Below the pieces are notes generated by a model. It searched no databases. It was not told the DNA's origin and saw only the letters and a program-made list of their open reading frames with translations. A DNA stretch of 64,000 bases from Palsa-295 sp963781105 (GTDB lineage: Bacteria > Acidobacteriota > Terriglobia > Acidiferrales > UBA7541): positions 124,001 through 188,000 of the forward strand of contig CAWAED010000009.1 of assembly GCA_963781105.1 (NCBI GenBank). Direction: 5' to 3'. Numbering within the stretch: the stretch's first letter is position 1; each line of letters opens with the position of its first letter. The position numbers and the translations under genes were made by a program. Positions 1 to 9,497 of the stretch are shown one piece after another.

Positions 1-542
1 TTGCGCTCGGTCCAATCCAGGCACTGGCGCGCGAATGAACGCCGCGAGCGCCGCAGCCCATCCACGTCAATCCCCAGATTTGAAAACCAATTCCGGCCGT
101 TGTCACCGAGTTCAAACTCGCGTTCGCCCGACGCGCGAATGATCTTCTCGCCTTCGAGCGCTCGCACCATTTCAACGGCAATGCGTCCCGCTAGATGGTC
201 GTAGCACGTTCGCGCGTGTTGGAATTCCTGGTCGCTTCGGAGTGGAGCCACAGCAGCGGACCGAGGCCGTGTGGCGATGGCGCCGAGCGCCTCAAGGGCG
301 TGTGCCACATCCGCTCCGGCCATGCAGTAATAACGGTGCCGCCCGGAGCTTTCCGCCTTCAGCAATCCGCCGGCGATCATTTTCGAAAGATGCCCGCTCG
401 CTGACTGCGCGGAAACGTTCGCGATCATTGCCAGCTCTCCCGCGTTGCGAGACTGGCCATCCAGCAGCGAGACAAGCATCGCAGCGCGCGCCGGCTCGCC
501 GATCAGCTCCGCCACGGCCGCGATCGGATAAGTGATGTTCAT
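1..542 (-). CDS. ArsR-family winged-helix transcriptional regulator (C-terminus off the window edge)
   Basis: An open frame with no stop runs from an ATG at 542 to the window edge, so about 180 residues are visible. The product begins MNITYPIAAVAELIGEPARA and continues with a helix-turn-helix of ArsR type (roughly residues 10-75, including NAGELAMIANVSAQSASGHL and the wing GLLKAESSGRHRYY). The visible C-terminal part ends CLDWTER, a motif seen near the end of this ArsR subgroup, so little is probably missing. It is divergent from the flavin reductase at 692, with about 150 bp between the starts. By common arrangement it would repress that gene and itself, but no operator is obvious. The metal-binding CxC pair of classical ArsR proteins is absent from the visible part, so the inducer is unknown. 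Confidence 0.85.
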   Translation of the reverse strand, partial: MNITYPIAAVAELIGEPARAAMLVSLLDGQSRNAGELAMIANVSAQSASGHLSKMIAGGLLKAESSGRHRYYCMAGADVAHALEALGAIATRPRSAAVAPLRSDQEFQHARTCYDHLAGRIAVEMVRALEGEKIIRASGEREFELGDNGRNWFSNLGIDVDGLRRSRRSFARQCLDWTER

Positions 543-691
543 GACCCTATTTTAGCGCAGCCGCTGCAACGACATTTCATCCGCGAGTGAAACGTGGATG
601 CGCCGCAAGGCTTACATTGGGAATGAAGACAGCATTGCTGCAATCTGAGAGAGACGCGTGCTGCATTCCAATTCATATGGAGTGATATCGA

Positions 692-1315
692 ATGGCTGAG
701 ACAATCTTTCGCACCATCGAACCAAAGATCCTCTATTTCGGCACTCCGGTAGCGCTGATCAGTTCTTTGAACGACGACGGAGAATCAAATCTGGCTCCCA
801 TGTCCTCCTTCTGGGCATTGGGATGGACTCTGCTCCTCGGCCTGCTGGACGAAACCAAGACCGCGGACAACATGCGGCGGCATCCCGAGTGCGTAATAAA
901 TCTACCGTCGCCGGATATGTGGGAACGCGTGGAAAAGCTCGCGCCTCTCACGGGGAAAACACCTGTGCCGGACATTAAAGCGAAACAATTCCGTTTCGAG
1001 CCGCACAAATTCCCCGTTGCTGGACTGACTCCTCTTGCGAGCGAAGCCGTGAAACCGATGCGCGCCAAGGAATGCCCTGTCCACATGGAAGCACGCGTCG
1101 TGAAGATGCACGAATTGTCCGGAGCGCGGCTGCAGCAGCTTGGTGGTGGAATTGCGGCGGAAGTGGAAGTCGTCCGCGTTCACGTCGCCAGTGATTTTGT
1201 GATCAAGGACAACTACATTGACGCGGCGAAGTGGTCGCCGCTGATCTACAACTTTCGCCACTATTACAAACTCGCAGAACACGAACTGGGAAAAACATTT
1301 CGTGCGGAGGCGTAG
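692..1315 (+). CDS. flavin reductase-like protein (FMN-binding split barrel)
   Basis: The 207-residue product matches the flavin reductase-like / DIM6-NTAB family. The N-terminal part (FGTPVALISSLNDDGESNLA, then SFWALGWT) is the typical start of the FMN-binding split barrel, and residues 60-75 (TADNMRRHPECVINLP) are the usual following helix. These proteins bind FMN and either reduce free flavin or serve as oxidoreductases of unknown substrate. GGAG lies nine bases before the ATG. The divergent ArsR-type regulator probably controls it, and the NIPSNAP gene 61 bp downstream may be cotranscribed. The substrate cannot be named. Confidence 0.85.
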   Translation: MAETIFRTIEPKILYFGTPVALISSLNDDGESNLAPMSSFWALGWTLLLGLLDETKTADNMRRHPECVINLPSPDMWERVEKLAPLTGKTPVPDIKAKQFRFEPHKFPVAGLTPLASEAVKPMRAKECPVHMEARVVKMHELSGARLQQLGGGIAAEVEVVRVHVASDFVIKDNYIDAAKWSPLIYNFRHYYKLAEHELGKTFRAEA

Positions 1316-1376
1316 GCAAAAGCGCAGTGGATCGGTCGAGCGGTGACGCCTGTTAATTCCGAGGAGGGCTGCAGTC

Positions 1377-1688
1377 ATGGTCACACTCTGTATTCGCTAT
1401 ACGATTGACCAATACAAGCTGAAAGATTTCGAATCATATGCGCGCCGCTGGCCGGAGCCGATCAAACGCTGCGGCGGCCAGCTGGTGGGATATTTTGCGC
1501 CGACGAAACTAGCCGGCGCGACCAACATCGCGCTCGCGCTGATTAACTTTCCCGATCTTGCCGCTTATGAAAAGTATCGCGAGGCCTTGATGAAAGATTC
1601 CGACGCCATCGCCAATGTTGCCGCAGCCGATGCATCGAAATGTATCCTGATCGAAGACCGTTCCTTCCTGCAGCGAGTTGACGGATAA
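1377..1688 (+). CDS. NIPSNAP-family protein
   Basis: The 103-residue product has the ferredoxin-like alpha/beta dimeric barrel pattern of NIPSNAP proteins: VTLCIRYTIDQYKLKDFESY, then WPEPIKRCGGQLVGYF, then FPDLAAYEKYREALMKD. The length is normal for the family. A strong GAGGAGG lies at 1361-1367, nine bases before the ATG. Biochemical function is not established for bacterial members; small-molecule binding or monooxygenase-like roles have been proposed. It follows the flavin reductase on the same strand and converges on the kinase gene, with two bases between the stop codons. Confidence 0.85.
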   Translation: MVTLCIRYTIDQYKLKDFESYARRWPEPIKRCGGQLVGYFAPTKLAGATNIALALINFPDLAAYEKYREALMKDSDAIANVAAADASKCILIEDRSFLQRVDG

Positions 1689-1690
1689 AC

Positions 1691-2341
1691 CTAACCCTGC
1701 CCCAGCGGCAGAAAATATTGCGTACCCTTCACCGGCTGGCGCAGGCGGCGCAACAGTTCTTGCAGGTCCTGATTGCGTTCCACGAAATCAATTTCGGAGG
1801 TATCCACGACCAACAGGTTCGACCCCGAGTAGCGGAAGAAAAAATGCTCGTAAGCGTTAGCCACCGCCTCCACATACTCGGGTGAAATCTGCGTTTCCGC
1901 CGGATCGCCTTTTTTCGAAACGCGCTTGCGCAGCACCTCTGGCTTCGCCTGCAGATAAATCACCAGGTCGGGCGCTGGCACCGAGGGCGCCAGCATCTCG
2001 AAATACCGCTCGTAAAGTTTCAGCTCTTCATTATCCAGATTCAGGTAAGCGAAAATCTTGTCCTTCTCGAAAAGGAAATCGCTGACTATCGGCGCGGGAT
2101 TGTCTTCCGGGCGCGTCTCCAGCAGCCGGCGATGCCGCTCATACAAAAAATACATCTGCGCGCGAAAAGCCGATCCGGGCTTCTCGTCGTAAAAATCCAT
2201 CAGGAAGGGATTATCGTCGGCATCGAAAATGCGCCGCGCGTGCAGCTGCTCGGCCAGCACCTTCGCCAGCGTGGACTTCCCCACGCGGATCGGCCCTTCG
2301 ATCACAATGTGGCGGGGCGCTTTGAATGCGGGTTCACTCAC
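1691..2341 (-). CDS. deoxynucleoside kinase
   Basis: The 216-residue product belongs to the deoxyadenosine/deoxyguanosine kinase family, which phosphorylates salvaged deoxynucleosides with ATP. The P-loop GPIRVGKST is at residues 16-24. FDADDNPFLMDFYDEK follows (the family usually has ENPFL there), then SDFLFEKDKIFA in the ERS/DRS catalytic region, then YLQAKPEVLRKRVSKKG, the arginine-rich lid that contacts ATP phosphates. Length and order are normal for bacterial dNKs. Which deoxynucleoside is preferred cannot be read from the sequence. It stands alone between convergent NIPSNAP and a peptidase on its own strand. Confidence 0.85.
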   Translation of the reverse strand: MSEPAFKAPRHIVIEGPIRVGKSTLAKVLAEQLHARRIFDADDNPFLMDFYDEKPGSAFRAQMYFLYERHRRLLETRPEDNPAPIVSDFLFEKDKIFAYLNLDNEELKLYERYFEMLAPSVPAPDLVIYLQAKPEVLRKRVSKKGDPAETQISPEYVEAVANAYEHFFFRYSGSNLLVVDTSEIDFVERNQDLQELLRRLRQPVKGTQYFLPLGQG

Positions 2342-2449
2342 GGCGCGCGATTATAGCAAAGTGCAAGCCAGGACCACGCCTGCGCGCAAGGCGCCCAGCG
2401 GGTAAATCGCCGCAACCCACCCGCAGACGCCGCCCGCCGCGCGTCAGAT

Positions 2450-4711
2450 CTACCAAGACCTCGCGATCGCGGTGATGATGCGCGCCAGCGAATCCACGTC
2501 GCGCGTATCCACCACTTCCGCCGGCGAATGCGAATAGCGCAACGCCCAACCCAGCGCCACGTCCACCGATCCATAGCGCACAAACGCCGAGCCGTCGTTG
2601 CCGCCACCGGTGACCCCGTATTGCACGGGAATTTGCCCCGCGCGCGCGAGCTTTATCACTTTTTCGACGAGGTCCGACCGAACAATATTCGAATTATCCA
2701 CCGCGCGAATCACGAATCCTTTGCCGACCGCGGCGTCGCCAAAGCGTTTCGATTCGATCGGCGAATCCGCACTAACAAAAGTATCCACCGCAAACACATA
2801 ATCGGGCTCGTGGCCTTCAGCGAAAAGACGCTTCGCCAATTTCGCGGCGCCCACCAACCCCAGCTCCTCGCCCGTGGACCACACAAACGTAACGTCGCGA
2901 TCTTCCAGCGGCCCGCCCAGCGCCCACACCGCCGAAATCAGCGCCGTATCGCCAACGCGATCGTCAAAAGCGCGGCCATTCGCGCGCGTCCCGATCAACG
3001 GCCGGTACGCCTTCGGAATCGTAATCGTGTCGCCGACTTTGATGCCAAGCTTGGCCACTTCGTCGGGCGTGCGCGCGCCCACATCCACGCGCAGAGCGGT
3101 ATCCGAAGATTCCGCCGGCCACTTGAAAGCCGGCGTGTCCCAACCGTTGGGCAGCTCCATGATCGCGTCGAGATCGCCGCCGTTCGCCAGATGCACCAGC
3201 GCCGGATGTCCCGCGAAAAAGCTTAGTTCCCCGCCGCCGCGCCATTCCACTTCCAGCCGCCCGTCTTTCGAAATGGATTTCACTCCGAAGCCGATCTCAT
3301 CCATGTGCGCAACAACGAGAATCCGCGGCGCCTTGCTTCCCTCCGATGCGGTGCCCAAATACAAAATCAAATTCCCCGCATCGTCGGTTTCAGTCTTCGC
3401 CCAATCCGGAAGCAGGCGCATTACCGATGCGCGCACTGGGTCTTCATGATTGCTCACGCCATATGCCTGCACCAATTCCGTAAGAACCTCGGTGGTCGGC
3501 AAGCGCGCGTGAGTAGCGTACGTGCGATCGCCCGTGGTGTTAGTTCCTCCGGTTGGTTCGATTGCCGAGCCCTGAACATAAAATCCCAAAAGATTCTCCA
3601 GCGCGCGCAAATCTCTTGCGTCCACCAGCTCCGCGGGCGTGTCCGTCCACGAAATAGCGATTCCAATGTGCGCCCATTTCGCTGGCAATTCCGGCAAAGG
3701 CAAATATGTCCGGGGAAAAACGCTCGCGGAATAATCGGAACTGAAGGGTATCTTGTTCGTGTCGGCGAGATGTTTGAGTTCCGCCTCAAATCCCGTGAGC
3801 TCTCCGTCCGTCTTTTCCACGCCCACCAGCACTCCATTGCCTGGTTCGCGACGCGGCGCGTAATGCAAATTTTCCATTTTCGGGATGGGCCCGCCGGGAA
3901 GCAATCTTCCCACGTAAATCATTTCGTCGGCCTGCGTTTTGGTAAGAATGCGCTGCAAGCCGCGTGCTCCAGTCCGCTGCTGCACCACGAACGCAACGGT
4001 CAACGTCCCGTTGACTTTGGCGGGATCAATCGTACCCAACACCTCCAACACTGCCGCCGCTCCGAAGCGGTCGCCGACCGAAGCGCCGGCCATTTCCCCG
4101 CCGCTCAGCTTCATCAGTCTGCGGTTGATGACGATCGGATCAAGAACATCCACGCCTGCTTTGTGCACTTCTTCGGCGGACGTCGCGCCAATATCCACAT
4201 AAATATTTTCGATGTCGCCGGCGCTCGGCGGATTGCTCCGGCCCGGTTGCAGATGCACCGATAACCCCGCCACCACGCCGTCGATCCACTTGCCGCTTGC
4301 CGTTCCAATTTTCACGGGCTGCGCCGAATACATTTCGTTGTAGATCGGCGGCAAACCACCTTGCGGCAAACGCTGCACGCGCAAGTAGCCGTCCGCGGTG
4401 ATCTCGCTCACCACAAATCCCGGCTCGTCAATCGGCGTGACGATCATCCGGTGCGGCGCGCCGCTGCCGATGGTCACAACCACATCGCCCAGATTGTCCG
4501 TCACCGGATGAAAATTCTTCAGCGCCTTGCTGATTTCATCCCCCAGCGGTTTTTCGTATCCCGAGACAGCCGGCGTCGCCACGAGCTGCTCCAGCGTCAA
4601 AGGAAGCGTTCCATGCGTGCCAGCCGCGATCCGCGATTGCGCGGCAACGTTCGGCGCGTGCAGCAACAATATAGAAAAGAGAAAATAGCAAAAAGGAACG
4701 ATGGAGCGCAT
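2450..4711 (-). CDS. secreted M42-type aminopeptidase with a duplicated, metal-ligand-less N-terminal copy
   Basis: From the ATG at 4711 the product is 753 residues with a signal peptide (MRSIVPFCYFLFSILLLHAP, cleavage after VAAQ). The C-terminal half is a complete M42 (FrvX/TET) aminopeptidase. It has the metal His in AHMDEIGFG (His469), the bridging Asp in AFDDRVGD, catalytic and metal Glu in STGEELG, Asp in YVFAVDTF, and the last His in YSHSPAEVVDTRD. The N-terminal half repeats the same fold in the same order but with VTPIDEPGF, SVGDRFGA, QRTGARGL and WTDTPAELVDARD at those places, so most ligands are gone. A longer frame starts at 4786, but that start would bury the signal peptide. Family members form large peptide-degrading shells; the inactive half may be structural. 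Confidence 0.85.
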   Translation of the reverse strand: MRSIVPFCYFLFSILLLHAPNVAAQSRIAAGTHGTLPLTLEQLVATPAVSGYEKPLGDEISKALKNFHPVTDNLGDVVVTIGSGAPHRMIVTPIDEPGFVVSEITADGYLRVQRLPQGGLPPIYNEMYSAQPVKIGTASGKWIDGVVAGLSVHLQPGRSNPPSAGDIENIYVDIGATSAEEVHKAGVDVLDPIVINRRLMKLSGGEMAGASVGDRFGAAAVLEVLGTIDPAKVNGTLTVAFVVQQRTGARGLQRILTKTQADEMIYVGRLLPGGPIPKMENLHYAPRREPGNGVLVGVEKTDGELTGFEAELKHLADTNKIPFSSDYSASVFPRTYLPLPELPAKWAHIGIAISWTDTPAELVDARDLRALENLLGFYVQGSAIEPTGGTNTTGDRTYATHARLPTTEVLTELVQAYGVSNHEDPVRASVMRLLPDWAKTETDDAGNLILYLGTASEGSKAPRILVVAHMDEIGFGVKSISKDGRLEVEWRGGGELSFFAGHPALVHLANGGDLDAIMELPNGWDTPAFKWPAESSDTALRVDVGARTPDEVAKLGIKVGDTITIPKAYRPLIGTRANGRAFDDRVGDTALISAVWALGGPLEDRDVTFVWSTGEELGLVGAAKLAKRLFAEGHEPDYVFAVDTFVSADSPIESKRFGDAAVGKGFVIRAVDNSNIVRSDLVEKVIKLARAGQIPVQYGVTGGGNDGSAFVRYGSVDVALGWALRYSHSPAEVVDTRDVDSLARIITAIARSW

Positions 4712-4817
4712 AGGTCGTCCTCGAAAGAAGGTGGTTCGTTGGATTTGTGACCGTGCGAATCTAACCCGAGGCTCGCAGCCCTGCAAGGCGGAAAAATGCG
4801 CTCAAGCCCGAATCTTT

Positions 4818-6479
4818 TCAAGCCTTGCACAGTTCTGCGATCATCACTTCGCGGCGTTTCAAAATTATCGCGTCCATCCGATCCAGAATCAGGAAGTAAG
4901 CCGCCAGCGCGCCCGCTGCCAGAATCACGAAGACGATAGCAGCCACCCAGATATGCTGATACGCACGCGCGACCAGCAGTGCCACCGCGCACAATCCAAC
5001 CACCGCCGCCTGAATCCCCAGACTCGCAAAGGCTGTGGTGTTCGACGCGCGCTGCCGCCCGAACGCGCCGAAATCAACTTTCTTCGGGGTGAACACCGAA
5101 AGAAAATTGCCTCCGATCAGATTAAGCAGCAGCGCAAAGAAAACTCCCGTCACCGTGGCCAGCACGATGTCCCAGGAAGGCGGTCGGTACATCAAGCACG
5201 TTCCGAACCACACCAATACAATTTCCGCCCCCAGCACAAATCCCGCGGCCAAATTTTTCCCCAGCAGAATTTCCCGGAAACGCACCGGCGAAACGAAGAA
5301 AAACTGAATGCCCGCCGCATCGGGGCCGAAGCAGTTGTAAACGAGATTCGACAAGATCAGCAGCGCGTAGCCGGCGCCCACGGGAAATGCCAGATCGGAA
5401 GCGTGCGCGAAAATGCCTCCCGGATTATCCGATTTCCCGGGTGTAAATCGAAAGATCAACAGCACCACCACCGGCATCGCCAGCGTGAATAGCATCGGCC
5501 CGCTGCGTGAAAGATAGCGGAGCTCCTTTTCAACCACAGCGGAAACCGAGCCCGGCACGCCCTCGATATTCCATCCCAGCTGGATCTTTTGTTTCGCCAC
5601 GGGTTTCGCCGTACGCGCGACGGCTTCGCTGAGATTCTCGCCCAGATATTGCGCGCGCAAACGCACGGTCAGCAGCCAACCCACCACGAGCGCGTACGCG
5701 CCAGTCAACGCAAAAGCGCCCAGCGCCAAGATATATTCGCCTTGCAGCGCGCGCGCCACCGCGGCAGCCGCCAAACCCGGCGGCAGCATGCGTTCGATCG
5801 GCAGCGCCTCGGCGGTGACGCGAGTTACTGCCCGTCCAATTGCCGGCCCGAAATGCCGCATGATCGGCCCGACGAATTGGAAGCTGATCATCACCAAGAG
5901 AAACACCACGCCCAGGATTTCCCGGCTCCGCCGGCGCGCCAGCCAGCGCTCCACCCATGTGAAAATCATCTGCCCCAGCAAAATGTTAAAAACCGCGAAC
6001 AAGAAGAGTATCGGCAGCGCCACCAGAAAATAGGCAGGCCTGGCGACACCAATCCCGATCGCCATCCCCAGCAGCCACAGGCTTCCCACGGCCGTCGCGG
6101 GATCCAGCGAGCCATAAGCGATGCGGATCAAAAAGTAAGAAGGAAAGGAGAGCGGAAATCGCAGCAGGTTTGATGAATCCACATTTTCCGTGAACGCGCT
6201 GGCCATCACCGGGAAAAGCTGCCAGAACAAAAATACCGGCCAAAGCAAGAGCGCCAGCATTTCGGCGCGTCCGTGCGAAGCGAAGTACCACGCGCCGGCG
6301 CCCATCGCGAACGACCCGCCAAGCCCCAGCATGGCGAATCCCAAAAAAATGAATCCGCGCGACACCATTTCCAGGCGTCCGCGAATGGTGCGCAGGGAAT
6401 TTATGAAAAGGCGCCAGCGTACAAAAGCGATCGCGGCAAACTGGCCGCGCGCTTGCTTCGAAAAGATCATCCCAGCCAC
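4818..6479 (-). CDS. ABC-2 type transporter permease
   Basis: A 553-residue polytopic protein with about ten or more predicted membrane segments, for example FIFLGFAMLGLGGSFAMG near residue 45, FLVALPILFLFAVFNILL, and QAAVVGLCAVALLVA near the end. It begins inside the last codons of the ATP-binding protein gene (13-bp overlap), so the two are translationally linked and make one transporter. The long central soluble stretch (AQYLGENLSEAVARTAKPVAKQ to LGWNIEG) is typical of large acidobacterial exporter permeases. Substrate is unknown; export of a peptide, lipid or drug is the usual role. Confidence 0.85.
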   Translation of the reverse strand: MAGMIFSKQARGQFAAIAFVRWRLFINSLRTIRGRLEMVSRGFIFLGFAMLGLGGSFAMGAGAWYFASHGRAEMLALLLWPVFLFWQLFPVMASAFTENVDSSNLLRFPLSFPSYFLIRIAYGSLDPATAVGSLWLLGMAIGIGVARPAYFLVALPILFLFAVFNILLGQMIFTWVERWLARRRSREILGVVFLLVMISFQFVGPIMRHFGPAIGRAVTRVTAEALPIERMLPPGLAAAAVARALQGEYILALGAFALTGAYALVVGWLLTVRLRAQYLGENLSEAVARTAKPVAKQKIQLGWNIEGVPGSVSAVVEKELRYLSRSGPMLFTLAMPVVVLLIFRFTPGKSDNPGGIFAHASDLAFPVGAGYALLILSNLVYNCFGPDAAGIQFFFVSPVRFREILLGKNLAAGFVLGAEIVLVWFGTCLMYRPPSWDIVLATVTGVFFALLLNLIGGNFLSVFTPKKVDFGAFGRQRASNTTAFASLGIQAAVVGLCAVALLVARAYQHIWVAAIVFVILAAGALAAYFLILDRMDAIILKRREVMIAELCKA

Positions 6480-7318
6480 GAAAGTTCCTGATCAACGCGT
6501 CGTGTGCCGCCGACAATCCGCAGGAAAATTTCCTCGAGCGTAAGTTTTTCCCCGGGGCTTGCCACTGCCGCGCCTTCCGTGCCCGAAGCGCTGAGCGCAG
6601 CGGCCGCGGCCTGCGCTTGCACGCCCGCGCGAAGCTCCTCCAGCGATCCCTGCGCCACCAGCTGCCCGCGATGAATAATCGCCACGTGGCTGCAAAGCCG
6701 CTCGACAATCTCCAGCACGTGCGACGTGAGAAATATCGTCGCGCCACGAACAATCATGCTCTGCAGCATCGCCTTCAAAGTATTGGACGCGATCGCATCC
6801 ACCCCTTCGAACGGCTCGTCGAGAAAAAGTATCTTCGGCCCGTGAATCACCGCCGCGGCCAGCGCCAGTTTTTTCTGCATGCCGTGCGAATAATCGGTGA
6901 CCAGCGTCTTCGGCTGGTCCACGAGCTGCATGAAATCCAATAATTCGGCGGTGCGTTTCGCTGCGGTCATGCGGTCGAGCCCGTACATCCGCCCGACAAA
7001 ATTCAGATACTCCGAGCCGGTGAGCCGCCCGAAAAGAGCCATCCCCTCCGGCACCACGCCGATCTGGCGTTTCACTTCCACAGAATTTTGCGCCAGATCC
7101 ACGCCCAAAATTTCCATGCGGCCGGACGACGCCGCCAGCAGGCCCGTCAACATTTTGATGGTGGTGGATTTCCCTGCGCCGTTGGGACCCAGAAAGCCAA
7201 AAAATTGGCCGGGCGCGACGCGCAAATTCACATCTTGCACCGCAACCAGGTCGCCGAAGCGGCGCGTCAAGTGCTCGGTGGCAATCGCAGGTGTTGCGGA
7301 AATCGCGGGAGAGTCCAT
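6467..7318 (-). CDS. ABC transporter ATP-binding protein
   Basis: A 283-residue ATPase of the CcmA/NatA-like class, which energises the permease encoded just downstream. Walker A is GPNGAGKSTT (about residues 43-52), the Q-loop follows, the signature is YSHGMQKKLAL (variant of LSGGQ as often in this class), Walker B is ILFLDEPFEGVD, and the switch His is in FLTSHVLE. After residue 225 there is a short C-terminal extension rich in Ala, then KLTLEEIFLRIVG, the tail seen in ABC-2 exporters. It is the first gene of a two-gene operon; no dedicated promoter is obvious in the 110 bp towards the kinase gene. Confidence 0.9.
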   Translation of the reverse strand: MDSPAISATPAIATEHLTRRFGDLVAVQDVNLRVAPGQFFGFLGPNGAGKSTTIKMLTGLLAASSGRMEILGVDLAQNSVEVKRQIGVVPEGMALFGRLTGSEYLNFVGRMYGLDRMTAAKRTAELLDFMQLVDQPKTLVTDYSHGMQKKLALAAAVIHGPKILFLDEPFEGVDAIASNTLKAMLQSMIVRGATIFLTSHVLEIVERLCSHVAIIHRGQLVAQGSLEELRAGVQAQAAAAALSASGTEGAAVASPGEKLTLEEIFLRIVGGTRRVDQELSWLG

Positions 7319-7428
7319 GAATTTTCCGACTCTAACATAACGGCTCGAAGCGCCGAAGAACGAACGATGATGCGCGGCCGCAATCCTGATCCAGATCCGC
7401 GGTTCGCGCCCACGCTATCGCTAATTGC

Positions 7429-9201
7429 CTAGCGCGAACCCACTGACGCAGTAGGCGGTGTGGGAAGTTGCGGAAACACAGCAAGCACCGCCGGCAATTC
7501 CAGACGGAACGTGCAGCCGCCTTCTGGCCGGTTGAATCCGCTGATTCGTCCGCCGTGCTCCTGCATCACGCCGTAGCAAATGCTCAGGCCCAGGCCCGTG
7601 CCCTTGCCTACTTCCTTGGTAGTGTAAAACGGGTCGAAAACTTTATCCGGGTCCTTCATGCCCGGCCCGGTATCGGAAAATTCGATCACCACGTTGCCGC
7701 GTTCGCGCAACGTGCGAATGAGCAGCACGCCGCCACCTGCAGGCACCATCGCATCCACCGCGTTGCTGATCAGATGGTAAAAAACCTGCAACAATTGATT
7801 CGGGTCTCCGCGCACGGCCGGCAGGATGCTGCGGTTCTCGAGTTCGATGCGAATATTTTTTTCGCGTAGGTCCAGATTGCGCAACTGCACCGCCCCGGTA
7901 AGAACGGTGTTGAGATCCAGCAGCTGCTTTTCGACCGGGACCTGCCGCGCAAAGCTGAGCAGATTATTCACCAGGTCCTTGGTCCGCCGAGCCTGCTCGC
8001 GGATTTTTTCACCGAGCGAGTGCGCGCGCGTGCCGGACTCATTTTCAATCGTCAACAAATCGGAGTAGCCCAGAATCGCCGTCAGCGGATTGTTGATTTC
8101 GTGTGCGGCTCCGGCGGCGAGCTGGCCCAGCGACGCCAGCTTCTCGGACTGCACAAAATGCGTCTGCAACCGCTTAATATTTTCGAGTGACTCCCACAAA
8201 TCGTGCACCAGGCCCGTACGCTCCTGGTAAACCAGATACTGCCGGAAGAAAACCAATCCGGCTCCGATAATAATCACAGCTAGCGTGGCGATCAGCCGGA
8301 ATTTCTTCACCGCATCAGGCGCCGTGCTGAAAAACTCGTTCCACACCGCCAACACCGGCGCTGCCAGCACACCGCACATCGCCATGCGCACCGGCCACTG
8401 CGTGTCGCGGCGCAGCAACGCAGGAGGCGGCTCGGGCTCGAACACCAGACCGTGCGCGATCACTCCCGCCGAACCCATCCATACAAACGCCGCGAGCATC
8501 GGCAACCGCAGCAGGCTTCCGTTATAAAGCAGTCCCCCGCGCAGCGCAAAATCCGCCAGGAACATCCCCACCACATACAACGAGAATGCGCCAAAAAGGT
8601 GGCCGTACACCTTGCGCCACGCGCCGCGCGTCCGAAAGAAAAACGTCCCGAATCCGATGGCCACCACCAGGTTCTCGATCACGTAACTGGTGAGGTCGTG
8701 CGAATGAAAGAGCGCGCGATCTGGCGCGACAATTTTCCAAGGCATCGCTGCGAAAATGTAAACGTAAAGCCATAGCACCGCCAGCAACAGCAAATCGATC
8801 AAGCCAAAGCGCAGCGTCTCACGCATTTTTCGCGCGTGCGGCATAAGCGCCAGCGACGCCATGAACGGAACCGTGTGCAAAAAGAAAAGCAGATCGGCGG
8901 CGAACGTGGATTGCGTCGCGTTGCCCACTTCGAATTCGTTGTAGACCAGAACCAGGATGCCCGCGAGCCATAAGGTGCTGCCCAGCGCCAGCAGCATCCA
9001 GAACCCGTTTTGCCGCCGGTAGGGTGAAGCGGCGTTCCATAGCAGGCAGGTATTTGCAAATAGTGGAACCAGGCATGGGAACAAATAGCTGAAGCTGATC
9101 CAGGCCGATTCAGGGGGAGCCAGCAAGGATATAGCCGCGTATCCGCCGACAAAAAACACCCACGCGCACACAATAACCATGGATGATCGCGTGGATTTCA
9201 T
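7429..9201 (-). CDS. membrane-bound sensor histidine kinase
   Basis: Starting from the ATG at 9201 the product is 590 residues. The first 330 residues hold about nine or ten membrane segments (from MVIVCAWVFFVGGYAAISLL to LIATLAVIIIGAGLVFF) and no PAS domain. A coiled segment follows, then the HisKA H-box AAGAAHEINNPLTAI with phospho-acceptor His367. The ATPase domain has NQLLQVFYHLISNAVDAM (N box), FSDTGPGM (G1) and GTGLGLSICYGV (G2). No response regulator is adjacent, so the partner is unknown. A longer frame to 9339 exists, but its extra 46 residues look non-coding and the ATG at 9201 directly precedes the hydrophobic part. The signal sensed is presumably perceived in or at the membrane. 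Confidence 0.85.
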   Translation of the reverse strand: MKSTRSSMVIVCAWVFFVGGYAAISLLAPPESAWISFSYLFPCLVPLFANTCLLWNAASPYRRQNGFWMLLALGSTLWLAGILVLVYNEFEVGNATQSTFAADLLFFLHTVPFMASLALMPHARKMRETLRFGLIDLLLLAVLWLYVYIFAAMPWKIVAPDRALFHSHDLTSYVIENLVVAIGFGTFFFRTRGAWRKVYGHLFGAFSLYVVGMFLADFALRGGLLYNGSLLRLPMLAAFVWMGSAGVIAHGLVFEPEPPPALLRRDTQWPVRMAMCGVLAAPVLAVWNEFFSTAPDAVKKFRLIATLAVIIIGAGLVFFRQYLVYQERTGLVHDLWESLENIKRLQTHFVQSEKLASLGQLAAGAAHEINNPLTAILGYSDLLTIENESGTRAHSLGEKIREQARRTKDLVNNLLSFARQVPVEKQLLDLNTVLTGAVQLRNLDLREKNIRIELENRSILPAVRGDPNQLLQVFYHLISNAVDAMVPAGGGVLLIRTLRERGNVVIEFSDTGPGMKDPDKVFDPFYTTKEVGKGTGLGLSICYGVMQEHGGRISGFNRPEGGCTFRLELPAVLAVFPQLPTPPTASVGSR

Positions 9202-9390
9202 CGAGAGGGCACCTGCTGAAATTTTACCGTAGCCTAACTGCAATCGGCCGCCGACTTCCAAAACCCATTCTAAAACGTAACCTGACCTTCGCCCGCGAAA
9301 CCACCAATTAGGCCGATCTGAAGTTGGCCTCATTTCCAATCATATGAAGCGGTTACGCCATCCTGCTCCCTCAGCAGCAACATGGTGCGA

Positions 9391-9430
9391 GCGCGGGCCT
9401 TCGGAGTTTTATTGGCACGAAGGTCCGCGC
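9391..9430 (+). promoter_or_regulatory. 13-bp stem-loop in the leader of the sugar isomerase gene
   Basis: GCGCGGGCCTTCG (9391-9403) pairs with CGAAGGTCCGCGC (9418-9430), with one G-T pair, around a 14-base loop. It lies 68 bp before the ATG at 9498. There is no T-run right after it, so it is not a textbook terminator on the plus strand. It could be a leader structure or a terminator for read-through from elsewhere. Confidence 0.45.
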
Positions 9431-9497
9431 GGGGCTATAAAGAAAGTTGATAGCAGGCAGTGCTGAAACATCATCCGGGTAACGGGAGGCGGGGTGT

